Positions 22,745 through 32,919 of a stretch of 64,000 bases of DNA are shown here, one piece after another (position 1 is the stretch's first letter; each line of letters begins with the position of its first letter). A program made the translations under genes and the position numbers. The DNA is from Gammaproteobacteria bacterium (GTDB taxonomy: Bacteria; Pseudomonadota; Gammaproteobacteria; Pseudomonadales; Pseudohongiellaceae), in assembly GCA_012960305.1 (NCBI GenBank), contig DUBM01000021.1, positions 1 through 64,000 of the forward strand, written 5' to 3'. A model generated the notes under the pieces. That model had not been told where the DNA came from and did not search any database. It saw only the letters and a program-made list of their open reading frames with translations.

Positions 22745-24001
22745 TTAAAATAAAACTCTGCTTCGAATAGTGCCGGTTACTTGATTCAAGCGGGTCAACG
22801 CTATTTCGCTGTACTGAACATCTATATCTATTACCACATAGCCTACTTCTTCATTGGTCTGCAGATATTGAGAGCTGATGTTAATCCCAGTTTCAGAAAA
22901 AACCCTATTTATTTCGGTTAACACCCCGGGGACATTTTTGTGAATATGCAGTAGGCGATGCTTTTCAGGATGAGCCGGTAGCGCAACTTCAGGGAAGTTC
23001 ACTGACGCAAAACTGGAACCATTATCGCTATATTTAGCAAGTTTTTCGCTCACCTCGATGCCAATGTTTTCTTGCGCTTCCATCGTGCTACCACCAACAT
23101 GTGGAGTGATGATGCAATTATTAAAGGCACGAAGAGGAGAGATGAACTCTTCATCGTTTGATTTAGGCTCTTTCGGATAGACGTCAATTGCAGCACCGGC
23201 AATCTTCCCTGCTTTCAATGCTTCTGCTAGCGCGTCTATTTCTACAACCGAACCCCGAGAGGCATTAATAAGAACTGCCTTTGGTTTCATCCATGCAATT
23301 TCTTCTTGAGAAATCATATCCTTTGTCTGAGCTATCTCAGGTACGTGCAAACTCACAACGTCACACTTGCTCATCAGCTCTTCTAATGAATCGAGTTGCA
23401 CAGCGTTGCCCAATGGAAGTTTAGTGACAACATCGTATAGATAAACTTTCATACCCATGGATTCGGCGAGCACGCTCAGTTGTGAGCCAATATTGCCGTA
23501 TCCCACAATTCCCAATTTCTTGCCACGGGTTTCGAAAGATCCGCAAGCTGCTTTCTGTCAAATACCTTTGTGTAATAGGGCATTTTTCTCAGGAATGCCT
23601 CGCAGTAGCAATATGGATTGCCCGATTACCAGCTCAGCTACGCTTCGTGTGTTTGAAAAAGGCGCATTAAAAACCGGTATTCCTCGAATGAGAGCCGAGT
23701 TAAGGTTTACTTGATTAGTGTCAATGCAGAAACAACCAACGGCAAGTAATTTGCTAGCCGCTAGAAAAACCTTCTCAGTGAGTTGTGTGCGTGATCGAAT
23801 ACCCAAAAAATGAACATCGGAAATTCTTTGCAACAACTCCTCTTCTTCGAGGGAGCCTTTTAGGCATGCAATATTCTCGTAGCCTGTTTTATTTAGCGTG
23901 TCTATGGCGCTTTTGTGTACAGCTTCCAACAATAAAAACTTAATTTTACGTTTTTCAAAAGAAGTAGGATTCATAGTTTGCGTGGGTTCAGAAAGGGTCA
24001 T
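22745..24001 (-). pseudogene. serA: Phosphoglycerate dehydrogenase interrupted by one in-frame TGA (23558..23560)
   Basis: ORFs 23558..24001 and 22745..23515 are in the same frame: ...LLLRGIPEKNALLHKGI*QKAACGSFETRGKKLGIVGYGNIGSQL...; the stop sits where other SerA proteins have Trp (HRGVWNK). Confidence 0.9.
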
Positions 24002-24150
24002 CGATGCCCAAAAAGCCCGCGCATGTTAACGTAATCCGCCTCCATGTAGGCCAACAACTTGGAAATTTGGATAGCTTTAGCTGCTAATGACTTGGCTTCA
24101 GGATTCCTAATCCCGGGCAGGGGAATACACCTACAGGTGAATAACAGAAT

Positions 24151-25548
24151 ATGACCAACAGCCATGAAAAATTGCTCGTCGAGCTAAGAACATTGACTGG
24201 AACGGATTGGGTGAAAACAGACCCTGCTGATCTTGAGTCTTATGGAAAAGATTGGACTAAGGTTTTTCCTCCTAAGCCACTGGCCATTGTTCTACCAAAT
24301 TCAATAGATCAGTTAGTGGATATTGTAAAACTTGCCAATCACCATGAACTGGCAATTGTGCCTTCCGGTGGTCGAACCGGACTTAGCGGTGGGGCAGTCG
24401 CAAGCAATGGCGAGTTGGCAGTCGCATTTGATCGAATGAATAAGATTCTGGATTTTGACCCAACCGATCGTCAAGCAATTTGCCAGCCCGGAGTGGTGAC
24501 AGAACAACTGCAACAGTTTGCACAGGATAATGATTTATTTTATCCAGTAGACTTCGCCTCCTCCGGCTCTAGCCAGATCGGTGGTAACGTTGCAACAAAC
24601 GCTGGCGGTATTAAAGTTATTCGTTACGGCACGACTAGAAATTGGGTGCAAGGCCTTAAAGTTGTCACAGGCAATGGCGATCTTCTCGAATTAAATAGCG
24701 GCCTCGTAAAAAATGCCACTGGCTATGATCTTCGGCACCTTTTTATTGGTTCAGAAGGCACTCTGGGATTAATCGCTGAAGTCACGGTAAATTTATGTAA
24801 TAAACCGTTCGATCCAACAGTTCTCATCTTGGGTATTGAGGAAATATCGGCAACCATGAATGTCTTACAGGCATTTCAGAATAAACTAAAGCTCACAGCA
24901 TTTGAGTTCTTTTCAGACAAAGCTCTCACACATGTCATAGAAGGAAAAGAATTACAGCGGCCATTTGGATCTGAATGTGAGTTTTATGTACTGATTGAAT
25001 TTGAAAAATTTTCCGAGAACGATATGGATACGGCTATGGGTCTGTTTGAATCTTGTATGGAATCGGGATGGATTGTAGATGGAGCAGTTGGTTATAACTT
25101 AGCTCAAGCAGAGAGCCTCTGGAGATTAAGAGAAAATATTTCTGAAGCTATCTCCAAGTTTACTCCTTACAAGAATGACATTTCTGTAAAAATTTCAAAG
25201 GTCCCGCAATTTTTACAAGAAGTTGACGAGCTGGTAACCAGAGCTTACCCCGATTTTGAAATTATCTGGTTTGGTCATATTGGCGATGGCAATGTCCATC
25301 TAAATATTTTGAAATCGGACGCCTTAGCCAAAGAAGATTTTTTTGAAAAGTGTTCTGAAGTTTCCAATTGGGTATTTGAAATTGTTAGAAAGCACGGTGG
25401 TAGTATTTCAGCTGAGCACGGAGTTGGGTTGTTGAAGAAACCTTATCTTCACTATTCTAGATCGCCCGCTGAAATTGACTATCTGAAAGCAATGAAAGCT
25501 GTATTCGATCCTAAAAACATTATGAACCCTGGTAAACTGTTCGATTAA
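24151..25548 (+). CDS. FAD-binding oxidase, D-2-hydroxyglutarate dehydrogenase / GlcD-like
   Basis: FAD_binding_4 motif VPSGGRTGLSGGAV...GGNVATNAGGIKVIRYG...GHIGDGNVHLN...SAEHGVG. Confidence 0.88.
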   Translation: MTNSHEKLLVELRTLTGTDWVKTDPADLESYGKDWTKVFPPKPLAIVLPNSIDQLVDIVKLANHHELAIVPSGGRTGLSGGAVASNGELAVAFDRMNKILDFDPTDRQAICQPGVVTEQLQQFAQDNDLFYPVDFASSGSSQIGGNVATNAGGIKVIRYGTTRNWVQGLKVVTGNGDLLELNSGLVKNATGYDLRHLFIGSEGTLGLIAEVTVNLCNKPFDPTVLILGIEEISATMNVLQAFQNKLKLTAFEFFSDKALTHVIEGKELQRPFGSECEFYVLIEFEKFSENDMDTAMGLFESCMESGWIVDGAVGYNLAQAESLWRLRENISEAISKFTPYKNDISVKISKVPQFLQEVDELVTRAYPDFEIIWFGHIGDGNVHLNILKSDALAKEDFFEKCSEVSNWVFEIVRKHGGSISAEHGVGLLKKPYLHYSRSPAEIDYLKAMKAVFDPKNIMNPGKLFD

Positions 25549-25678
25549 AAACCCTGCAACGGCCCGTATAACTGGCAAGAAGTACTATCGACGAGATATT
25601 CAGTCGCGGCCTCCTCATCGTTACAATTTGCGACAAAATCGCATTCCATCTGATAAATTATGAGCGTACACTGGATTT

Positions 25679-25783
25679 TCGGTCAATTTTGACCGAGAAA
25701 TTGTTACCTATGTAGCTGGCGCATTTGTGAAGATATTTTTCATAGTTAACCATAGCTTAGAAGTGGCAGTTTCAAACTTCTAA
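25679..25783 (+). promoter_or_regulatory. Structured leader upstream of csp: two inverted repeats
   Basis: TCGGTCAA-TT-TTGACCGA (25679-25696) and TTAGAAGT-N11-ACTTCTAA (25757-25783). Confidence 0.55.
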
Positions 25784-25807
25784 AATTTGTTACAGTACGA
25801 GAGTGAT

Positions 25808-26017
25808 ATGTCAGACACAGTTGAGGGTACCGTTAAGTGGTTTAACGACGAAAAAGGTTTTGGTTTTATTGAGCAAGAAGGCGGTAAAGATGTCTTCGTT
25901 CATTTCAGTGCCATAAATGGTACTGGAAGAAGAACGCTCCAAGAAGGCCAAAAAGTTAACATGGAAGTTACCCAAGGTCAGAAGGGCCCTCAGGCGGAAA
26001 ACGTCAATCCGCTTTAA
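25808..26017 (+). CDS. Cold shock protein (CspA family)
   Basis: [30 protein letters not shown]; start refined to ATG 25808. Confidence 0.97.
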   Translation: MSDTVEGTVKWFNDEKGFGFIEQEGGKDVFVHFSAINGTGRRTLQEGQKVNMEVTQGQKGPQAENVNPL

Positions 26018-26162
26018 TATCTGAGGCTTCATCGTCAGCGTTTGCCAAGACAACAGAAGCATTCGAGTAATGAGACAGAAGTAAGACTACTTAGTCATAT
26101 TTCCTGAATCAGACTTAAAGTACTTTTTATTCTTCGCAGTTAGCTGTAAAACTCACGTGCGT

Positions 26163-26834
26163 TCAGGGCAATATCGTCTTGATGCCTGTGCTCGTGCCCA
26201 ATATTAATCTATTTGCTCCCCGTTCAGCGAACAATCCGTTACATACTACACCGGTAATCTGGTTTAGCTGCTGTTCCAATTCTCTCGGGGCTAAAATTTC
26301 CAGATTGTAGATATCTAAAATGTGGTTACCGTTGTCGGTGAGGCAACCTTCTCGATAAACCGGATCTCCTCCAAGCTTAACTATCTCTCTTGCTACATAG
26401 CTCCTTGCTAATGGAATTACTTCTATAGGCAGCGGAAATTTTCCGAGTATTTGAACCATTTTAGATTCGTCTGCAATACAAATGAATTCATCAGCAGTGG
26501 CGGCTACAATTTTTTCTCGAGTTAATGCGGCGCCCCCTCCTTTGATAAGCTGCAAATGTTTATTAGTTTCATCTGCACCATCAACATAAACAGAAACAAA
26601 GCCAACGCTATTAAGATCATAAACAGGAATTCCATGCTCCTTTAACCTTCGCGCTGACTCTTCCGAGCTCGCGACAGTGCCATTTATTCTGTGACTGATT
26701 TTTCCAAGTTCGTCGATGAAGAAATTTGCTGTAGTCCCGGTACCGACTCCTATTATGGTGTCTTTTTCTAGAATCGATTCAACATAGTCAAATGCAGCTT
26801 TAGCTACTGCTTGTTTTAATTCATCTTGAGTCAT
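26163..26834 (-). CDS. rpiA: Ribose-5-phosphate isomerase A
   Basis: [16 protein letters not shown]...DGADETN...[17 protein letters not shown] 26834 preceded by AGGTGG. Confidence 0.96.
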   Translation of the reverse strand: MTQDELKQAVAKAAFDYVESILEKDTIIGVGTGTTANFFIDELGKISHRINGTVASSEESARRLKEHGIPVYDLNSVGFVSVYVDGADETNKHLQLIKGGGAALTREKIVAATADEFICIADESKMVQILGKFPLPIEVIPLARSYVAREIVKLGGDPVYREGCLTDNGNHILDIYNLEILAPRELEQQLNQITGVVCNGLFAERGANRLILGTSTGIKTILP

Positions 26835-26892
26835 TGCTTCCACCTGAAAGGGGTCCATGAAAAATATCTATTTAGGATCGGCATCAATTACT

Positions 26893-27780
26893 TCAGAGCG
26901 TAGCATTCAATTGACCCAGCTTTTGTCCCATTTTTACGCGGGAGCTAACCGAAAGATTTTGATCTAGTGTAACCGCACCAGGCCCAAACAGTACAATAGC
27001 TGTTGAGCCCAGTTTGAATCTACCCATCTCTGACCCAGTCGCCAATTCAATCGCTGGGCTCCGATTTTCAAAGTTTGTGGATTGAACTTTGTCCGGTTCG
27101 CGACTCGGACAGATTTGTCCTGACCAAACAGTTTCAATCCCAGCTACAATCATAGCGCCTACTAGGATCAATGCCATTGGGCCCGCATCACTACTAAAAT
27201 AGCAGACTGCACGTTCATTGTGGGCGAATAGGTTCGAGACATATTCTGCGGTAAGTTGATTTACAGAAAACAATTTTCCAGGAACATAGATTACTTTTTC
27301 GAGGGTTCCTGCCAGAGGCATATGCACTCGGTGGTAATCTTTTGGCGCAAGATAGATGGTGGCAAAGCTACCGGATCGAAATTTTTCCGCGATATCAAGA
27401 TCGCCACCTAAGAGTTCAATCAGGGAATAGCTGTGACCTTTAGCTTGCAATATTTTGTCGTCTTCGATATTTCCAAGTTGGCTCACTGCACCATCTGCAG
27501 GGCATACTATAACTCCTGGTATGTTCGCTATTTCGCGTGCATTTTCCTTCAGAGCGCGAGTGAAAAACCCATTGAAGTTTTCAAATTGATTAATGTCCTG
27601 AATCAAAGCTTCGGACATATCCACTTTATATCTCCTAATGAATACTTTGATAAAGAAATTCTTAAAGAGTGTGCCTTCGGCAAAAAATCCAACAAGTCGA
27701 GAGAGAAAATGTTTAGGAAGTAAATACTGGAGAATTATGAAAGGTCGCATTTTAGAAGGTTTCGATTTTGATGGTAGCAA
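26893..27780 (-). CDS. psd: Phosphatidylserine decarboxylase proenzyme
   Basis: FNGFFTRALK...PADGAVSQLG...PKDYHRVHMP...GSEMGRFKLGSTAIVLF. Confidence 0.95.
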   Translation of the reverse strand: MLPSKSKPSKMRPFIILQYLLPKHFLSRLVGFFAEGTLFKNFFIKVFIRRYKVDMSEALIQDINQFENFNGFFTRALKENAREIANIPGVIVCPADGAVSQLGNIEDDKILQAKGHSYSLIELLGGDLDIAEKFRSGSFATIYLAPKDYHRVHMPLAGTLEKVIYVPGKLFSVNQLTAEYVSNLFAHNERAVCYFSSDAGPMALILVGAMIVAGIETVWSGQICPSREPDKVQSTNFENRSPAIELATGSEMGRFKLGSTAIVLFGPGAVTLDQNLSVSSRVKMGQKLGQLNATL

Positions 27781-27784
27781 TTAA

Positions 27785-28615
27785 TCAACATTCAATGGGT
27801 GTGTCGGCATGGTTCCCCCATTCTGACCATGACCCATCATAGGCGCGAATCGAAAGATCAAGAGCCTTTCCAACTAGATAGCTTAGGCCTGATCTATGGT
27901 GAGATAGGCAATGGGTTATAACTTTCTTATCGGGAGTAATGCCTAAAGCGGTCACTTTTTTTGAAAGCTCGGAAAGAGGCAGCAATCGCAGATCATTTTC
28001 TCGATCCATAAGGTCCAACCAGTCAAGGTTGACCGCCCCAGGAATATGACCGTTTCTAAGAGCAGTTTTTTTTGTACCCAAATATTCTTCCTTTGCTCGA
28101 GCATCCCAAACTATGGAATCAGGGTTTTTAATTTGTTCTCGTACCTCATTAAGATCGGCAATCACACTTCGATCGATGGTTCCTAAATAGGGAGTTTCTG
28201 GATGTCGAGAAACGTTTACGTTGTTATGACCGCTCTCAAGAGAATAGCCTGCCTTCATCCAGGAGATAATTCCTCCGTTCAAATAGGAGTAATTCTTATG
28301 CCCGAGCACATCAAGCGTCCATATTAATCTTCCTGCCCAGCCGCCGCCTTCGTCATCATAGGCAATAACATGCTTGTCTTTTCTTAACCCAACTCGGGAA
28401 AAAATAGAGTTGAGTTGCTCAAGAGTTGGTAGTTTTCCAGTTGCTGGCTTCACACCGCCGACTAGCTCTCTTGGCTCGATCAGGATAGCGCCCGGAATAT
28501 GCTGCATATCAAAGGCTGGCTGCTGGCAAACAGAAATTATTAACAGCTCGTCCGAAGGGTGAATCTTTAATAGAGCTGAGGGCTCCAAGATCAGTGGAAG
28601 ATCAAAATTACTCAT
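27785..28615 (-). CDS. Two-domain sulfurtransferase (thiosulfate sulfurtransferase, rhodanese)
   Basis: Two rhodanese-like domains; active-site loop THCLSHHRSG. Confidence 0.85.
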   Translation of the reverse strand: MSNFDLPLILEPSALLKIHPSDELLIISVCQQPAFDMQHIPGAILIEPRELVGGVKPATGKLPTLEQLNSIFSRVGLRKDKHVIAYDDEGGGWAGRLIWTLDVLGHKNYSYLNGGIISWMKAGYSLESGHNNVNVSRHPETPYLGTIDRSVIADLNEVREQIKNPDSIVWDARAKEEYLGTKKTALRNGHIPGAVNLDWLDLMDRENDLRLLPLSELSKKVTALGITPDKKVITHCLSHHRSGLSYLVGKALDLSIRAYDGSWSEWGNHADTPIEC

Positions 28616-28665
28616 AAGGTTTGATTCTTAAAATAAATATGGAAGACATCTTACTCAAAATAGCG

Positions 28666-29673
28666 CTAGGTGTTTTGTAAAGTTTGCAAAATTTGGAAAT
28701 AACTTTCCAGACGCTGTGGGTTGATTTGGCCATTGGCAACCGCCTCTTGAATCGCACAATCAGGTTCACTTTGATGGGCGCAATCTCTGAACTTGCAGTT
28801 CCCAGTAAGGCTACGCATTTCAACGAAGCCCTCGATTAGTCGGTCGGGCTCGATGTGTCCTAGGCTAAATTCCCTAATGCCCGGGGAATCCACCAGATCA
28901 AAAGTGCTAAGATGAATCAGCTTGGCGGTAGTTGTGGTGTGAGTGCCCTTGGCTTTTCCCTGAGATAGAGCGCCTACTTCAGTATCGATATCTGGGCCCA
29001 GACTATTGATGAGTGAAGATTTTCCGACGCCAGACTGGCCCACTAGAATTGTAGTTTCTTCCGCTAGCGCTGCCTCCAGATCAGACAATCCCAGCCCTGT
29101 TTGGGCAGAGACCCTAAATACTGGATAGCCAATTACTTCGTATTTAGACAACATACTGTCCAAATAGTTAGAGTTTGTTGAATTTAGTACATCTACCTTA
29201 TTTAAAACCAATAAAGGCTTGAGCCCTAGGCACTCAATTCCCACCAGATAGCGGTCAATAAGATTCATAAAAGGCTCTGGTATGGGCGCAATAACCACAA
29301 GCACCCGATCAATGTTTGCAGCTACTGGCTTAAATTCGCTTACAGCAGTAGGGCGCCCGAACAATGAAGACCTATGGCCTAGCGCGGTAATTACTCCAGT
29401 ATCCTCACCATCTGCCTCCCATATCACCAGATCTCCAGTTACAAGTTGAGGTAGATTTGATCGTTGATGGCATCGAATGAGGCGACCTCGCTGATCGTTT
29501 TGGAGAGATTCAACATCTAATTGTTGCCCATAGTGGCTTATGACCCGGCCATTACAATTCTGTGCCGTGGGGCCAGATTGATCAACGAAACTGTCTGAGT
29601 TGACTTGTAGCTCCCGCTGTTGATTCTCAGCAATTCGAGTCTGCTGTTGTATGCTTAATCTGCGTTTGTTCAT
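28666..29673 (-). CDS. rsgA: Small-ribosomal-subunit biogenesis GTPase RsgA
   Basis: Circularly permuted GTPase: LNKVD...GQSGVGKSSLIN...DSPGIREF; Cys/His zinc motif CKFRDCAHQSEPDC. Confidence 0.96.
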   Translation of the reverse strand: MNKRRLSIQQQTRIAENQQRELQVNSDSFVDQSGPTAQNCNGRVISHYGQQLDVESLQNDQRGRLIRCHQRSNLPQLVTGDLVIWEADGEDTGVITALGHRSSLFGRPTAVSEFKPVAANIDRVLVVIAPIPEPFMNLIDRYLVGIECLGLKPLLVLNKVDVLNSTNSNYLDSMLSKYEVIGYPVFRVSAQTGLGLSDLEAALAEETTILVGQSGVGKSSLINSLGPDIDTEVGALSQGKAKGTHTTTTAKLIHLSTFDLVDSPGIREFSLGHIEPDRLIEGFVEMRSLTGNCKFRDCAHQSEPDCAIQEAVANGQINPQRLESYFQILQTLQNT

Positions 29674-29893
29674 TGATTCCGGGTAGTTATCTTCATTTGA
29701 ATTCTAGGAAAAGGCTCTCAATCGATTATTGCATATTCCGTTTGGGGAAGCTTTGCTACAATCCACAGCAGGCGGTCTGCAATCAATTGATGGGGCCTAT
29801 TTAGTCAGGGTATTTAGTTGGTCAGAATATTGAGAGTGTTAATTAAACGTAAGCATCGTGCGTAACTGTCGATTGTAATTGTTGAGCGTAATT

Positions 29894-30436
29894 ATGAACA
29901 AAGATTTAAATTTGATTTGGTTGGACCTCGAGATGACTGGATTACTTCCCAACTCTGATCGAATAATCGAAATAGCAACATTGGTTACTGATGCAAACCT
30001 TAATATCCTTGCTGAAGGCCCGATTTTGGCCATCAAGCAGTCTGATGATAAATTGGCTGAGATGGATGAATGGAACCAAACTCATCATGATAGTTCAGGA
30101 CTAATCAAGCGTGTGAAAGATAGCTCTATCGATGAACAAGAAGCAGAAAGACAAACCATCGATTTTCTAGTGCAGTATTGTAATAAGAATTCTTCACCCA
30201 TGTGCGGTAATAGCATCTGTCAGGATCGCAGGTTTATGGCAAATTACATGCCGACGCTTGAGAATTTTTTCCACTATAGAAATTTAGATGTCAGCACGAT
30301 TAAGGAGCTGGCGCGAAGATGGAAACCTGAAATTTTAAAAGGTTTAGTTAAACAAGGTGCTCACCTTGCTATGGATGATGTTAAAGATTCTGTGAACGAA
30401 ATGATTTACTACCGCAAACATTTTATTGACGCCTAG
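29894..30436 (+). CDS. orn: Oligoribonuclease
   Basis: [27 protein letters not shown]...[11 protein letters not shown]; start refined to ATG 29894. Confidence 0.96.
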   Translation: MNKDLNLIWLDLEMTGLLPNSDRIIEIATLVTDANLNILAEGPILAIKQSDDKLAEMDEWNQTHHDSSGLIKRVKDSSIDEQEAERQTIDFLVQYCNKNSSPMCGNSICQDRRFMANYMPTLENFFHYRNLDVSTIKELARRWKPEILKGLVKQGAHLAMDDVKDSVNEMIYYRKHFIDA

Positions 30437-30456
30437 CGTTTGTGTTACTTTCGCTA

Positions 30457-31509
30457 TTATGACTGATGTTGCAGTAGAGCCCATTCAACATGTTCTCGCA
30501 CCATTGCTGATGAATCAAATTTCCTCAACAGCAATGCTGAAATAATTTCAGATTCAGTAGTTGCGTTTCCCAATGCTATGGCAATATTTCTTAACCAACA
30601 CTCGTAACCAATTCTTCTAATTGCCGATCCGGCTGTATTCTTCAGAAAATCTGCTTTTGTCCAAGAGAATAGTTTCGTTAAAGCAACGTCATCGAAGTTG
30701 TGTCGCGGCTTGAAGTCATCTTCAGAGCTTGTATTGGTAAATTTATTCCATGGACAAATTAACTGACAATCGTCACAGCCAAAAATTCTATTACCCATGG
30801 CTTTTCGAAATTTTTCTGGAATAGAAGTGCGAAGCTCTATTGTCAAGTAAGAAATACACTTCGTAGCGTCTAACAGATTAGGTTTAACAAAAGCATTCGT
30901 TGGGCAGATGTCTATACACGCAGTACAAGATCCACAATGCGCTTTGTCTTTTTTGTCTATTGGAAGAGGAAGGTCAGTAAATAATTCTCCGAGGAAAAAC
31001 CAAGAACCCGCGTGCTTATTAATAAGCATGGTGTTCTTCCCAATCCAACCTAGCCCTGATTTTTCTGCAAGTGCTCTTTCTAACACTGGCGCGCTGTCGA
31101 CGAAGGCTCGGTATCCGAAAGAACCAGCAGCCTCTTCAATGCGGGCGGCGAGCTTTTGGAGTCGTTTTCTAATTAATTTGTGATAGTCACGGCCTCTCGC
31201 ATAACGCGAAATATAGGCCTTGGAGTCTGACTTCAGTGGATAAAATGAATTTTCTGCGTTCTGGGCATAATCCATGCGAGCGCAAATAACACGCCTCGTT
31301 CCCGTAAGCAGCTGCTCTGGGTGGCAGCGTTTGGCTTTGTTCTCGGCCATGTAGCCCATTGCTCCATGGTAGTTGTTCTCCACCCAGTCGGATAAGTGAT
31401 GTTCATATTCAACGAGGTCTATATCAGTAATCCCAATTTCCTGAAAGCCAATTTCGATTCCCCATGATTTAATGTCTGCGGCTAATTGATTGAAATCTAA
31501 AGTCGTCAT
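30457..31509 (-). CDS. queG: Epoxyqueuosine reductase
   Basis: CGSCTACIDICPTNAF and CDDCQLICPWNKF 4Fe-4S motifs. Confidence 0.95.
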   Translation of the reverse strand: MTTLDFNQLAADIKSWGIEIGFQEIGITDIDLVEYEHHLSDWVENNYHGAMGYMAENKAKRCHPEQLLTGTRRVICARMDYAQNAENSFYPLKSDSKAYISRYARGRDYHKLIRKRLQKLAARIEEAAGSFGYRAFVDSAPVLERALAEKSGLGWIGKNTMLINKHAGSWFFLGELFTDLPLPIDKKDKAHCGSCTACIDICPTNAFVKPNLLDATKCISYLTIELRTSIPEKFRKAMGNRIFGCDDCQLICPWNKFTNTSSEDDFKPRHNFDDVALTKLFSWTKADFLKNTAGSAIRRIGYECWLRNIAIALGNATTESEIISALLLRKFDSSAMVREHVEWALLQHQS

Positions 31510-31516
31510 AGATTAG

Positions 31517-32722
31517 TTACAGTTTGCAGAGAATTTCCACAGCTCGCTCAAGAGTCTCATCGTCTTTACAAAAACAGAAACGAAGTATCTTGGTGTCGGG
31601 TGCGGTTTGATAGAAAGGAGTGAGGGGAATTGCGGCAACTCCTACTTGTTGCGTTAGGTAATTAGCGAATTCGATATCAGGTAGATCACTTATATCGCTG
31701 TAATCTACTATTTGGAAATAAGTACCCTTAGAAGATGTAAACTTAAATCTGGAGGGTTGCAGTAATTCACAGAAGGTATCGCGTTTCTTCTCATAAAATG
31801 CTGGGAGCTCCTGAGCATATTCCGGGCACTGAACCATAAAATCGGCGATACCATATTGTACGAAGCTAGATGTGGTAAATGTGACAAACTGATGAACTTT
31901 GCGAAATTCTTCAGATAAATTTTTTCTCGCGACGCAGTAGGCTAGTTTCCAGCCGGTGGCATGAAACGTTTTTCCAAAAGAGAATACGGCAAAACTTTTT
32001 TCTCGAAGTTCATGGTGACTCAGAACGCTCTCGTGTTTCTGTCCGTCGAATACCATATGCTCGTAAACTTCATCTGAAAGCACCAAAATATCTTTATTTC
32101 TTATGAGGTCTGCCAATCTATCTAGATCTTTTCTGTCAAATATTGAACCACAAGGGTTATGTGGAGAATTGATAATTATTAATTTCGTATTCTTAGTAAT
32201 TGAATTCTCAACCAAAGCCCAATCAATACTGTAATCTGGTATGCGCAACGGAATATGAATAGCCTTTGCTCCAGCCAGTTGAATGGCAGGCTCATAGGAA
32301 TCGTAAGCAGGATCGAACACTATAACATCGTCCCCGGACCTGACTGTGGCCTGAACGGCATTAAATAAAGCTTCAGTCGCGCCAGAGGTAACAGTAACTT
32401 CTAGCTCTGGGTCAGCCTCGAAGTCGTAGTAGTCAGCTACTTTAATTGCAATCTGCTGTCGCAATTCAGGGATGCCAGTCATAGGTGGGTACTGATTCTT
32501 TCGGTCATATAAATAGTATGCAACAAGATCTTTAAGCTTCTCTGGGCAATCGAAATCGGGGAAACCCTGCGACAAGTTTATAGCACCATAATCCTGTGCC
32601 ATTTTTGACATCACTGTAAAAATGGTAGTGCCAACATCAGGTAACTTACTTTGCAAAATAATTCCTTTCCCTCTGTGCTTATTGCTTAAAGTGCAAAATG
32701 AACCTGCTTTTTTAAGGCTCAA
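31517..32722 (-). CDS. PLP-dependent aminotransferase class I/II (methionine aminotransferase YbdL-like)
   Basis: INLSQGFPDFDCPEKL...INSPHNPCGSIF...FSFGKTFHATGWKLAY. Confidence 0.87.
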   Translation of the reverse strand: MSLKKAGSFCTLSNKHRGKGIILQSKLPDVGTTIFTVMSKMAQDYGAINLSQGFPDFDCPEKLKDLVAYYLYDRKNQYPPMTGIPELRQQIAIKVADYYDFEADPELEVTVTSGATEALFNAVQATVRSGDDVIVFDPAYDSYEPAIQLAGAKAIHIPLRIPDYSIDWALVENSITKNTKLIIINSPHNPCGSIFDRKDLDRLADLIRNKDILVLSDEVYEHMVFDGQKHESVLSHHELREKSFAVFSFGKTFHATGWKLAYCVARKNLSEEFRKVHQFVTFTTSSFVQYGIADFMVQCPEYAQELPAFYEKKRDTFCELLQPSRFKFTSSKGTYFQIVDYSDISDLPDIEFANYLTQQVGVAAIPLTPFYQTAPDTKILRFCFCKDDETLERAVEILCKL

Positions 32723-32832
32723 TTTATAGTCTTTTATTCTAACTTATCTTGAGAGTAATTTTGAGTTGAGTTTTTTCTTGGAAAGAAGCGGAATCTGCAA
32801 ATGGATTCCACTGAGGCTTAAGATCAGCGGGC

Positions 32833-32860
32833 AAAAAAAAGCCGCAATTGATATTGCGGC
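32833..32860 (-). terminator. Rho-independent terminator downstream of tolC
   Basis: On - strand: GCCGCAAT-atca-ATTGCGGC + T8. Confidence 0.88.
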
Positions 32861-32919
32861 CTTATTATCTAATTAACCAAAGTCGCTAGTAAGAAGTTAG
32901 TGACTTTAGCGGGAGTAAT

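Noticed and set aside
23558-23560. SerA TGA as selenocysteine codon
   Set aside because: The position corresponds to Trp rather than Cys in homologues, and only a weak GAAAG/CTTTC pairing follows, not a convincing bacterial SECIS.
23457-23714. Frameshift in serA
   Set aside because: 24001 minus 23515 is a multiple of 3 and the sequence between the two ORFs continues SerA homology in the same frame, so it is a nonsense codon, not a frameshift.
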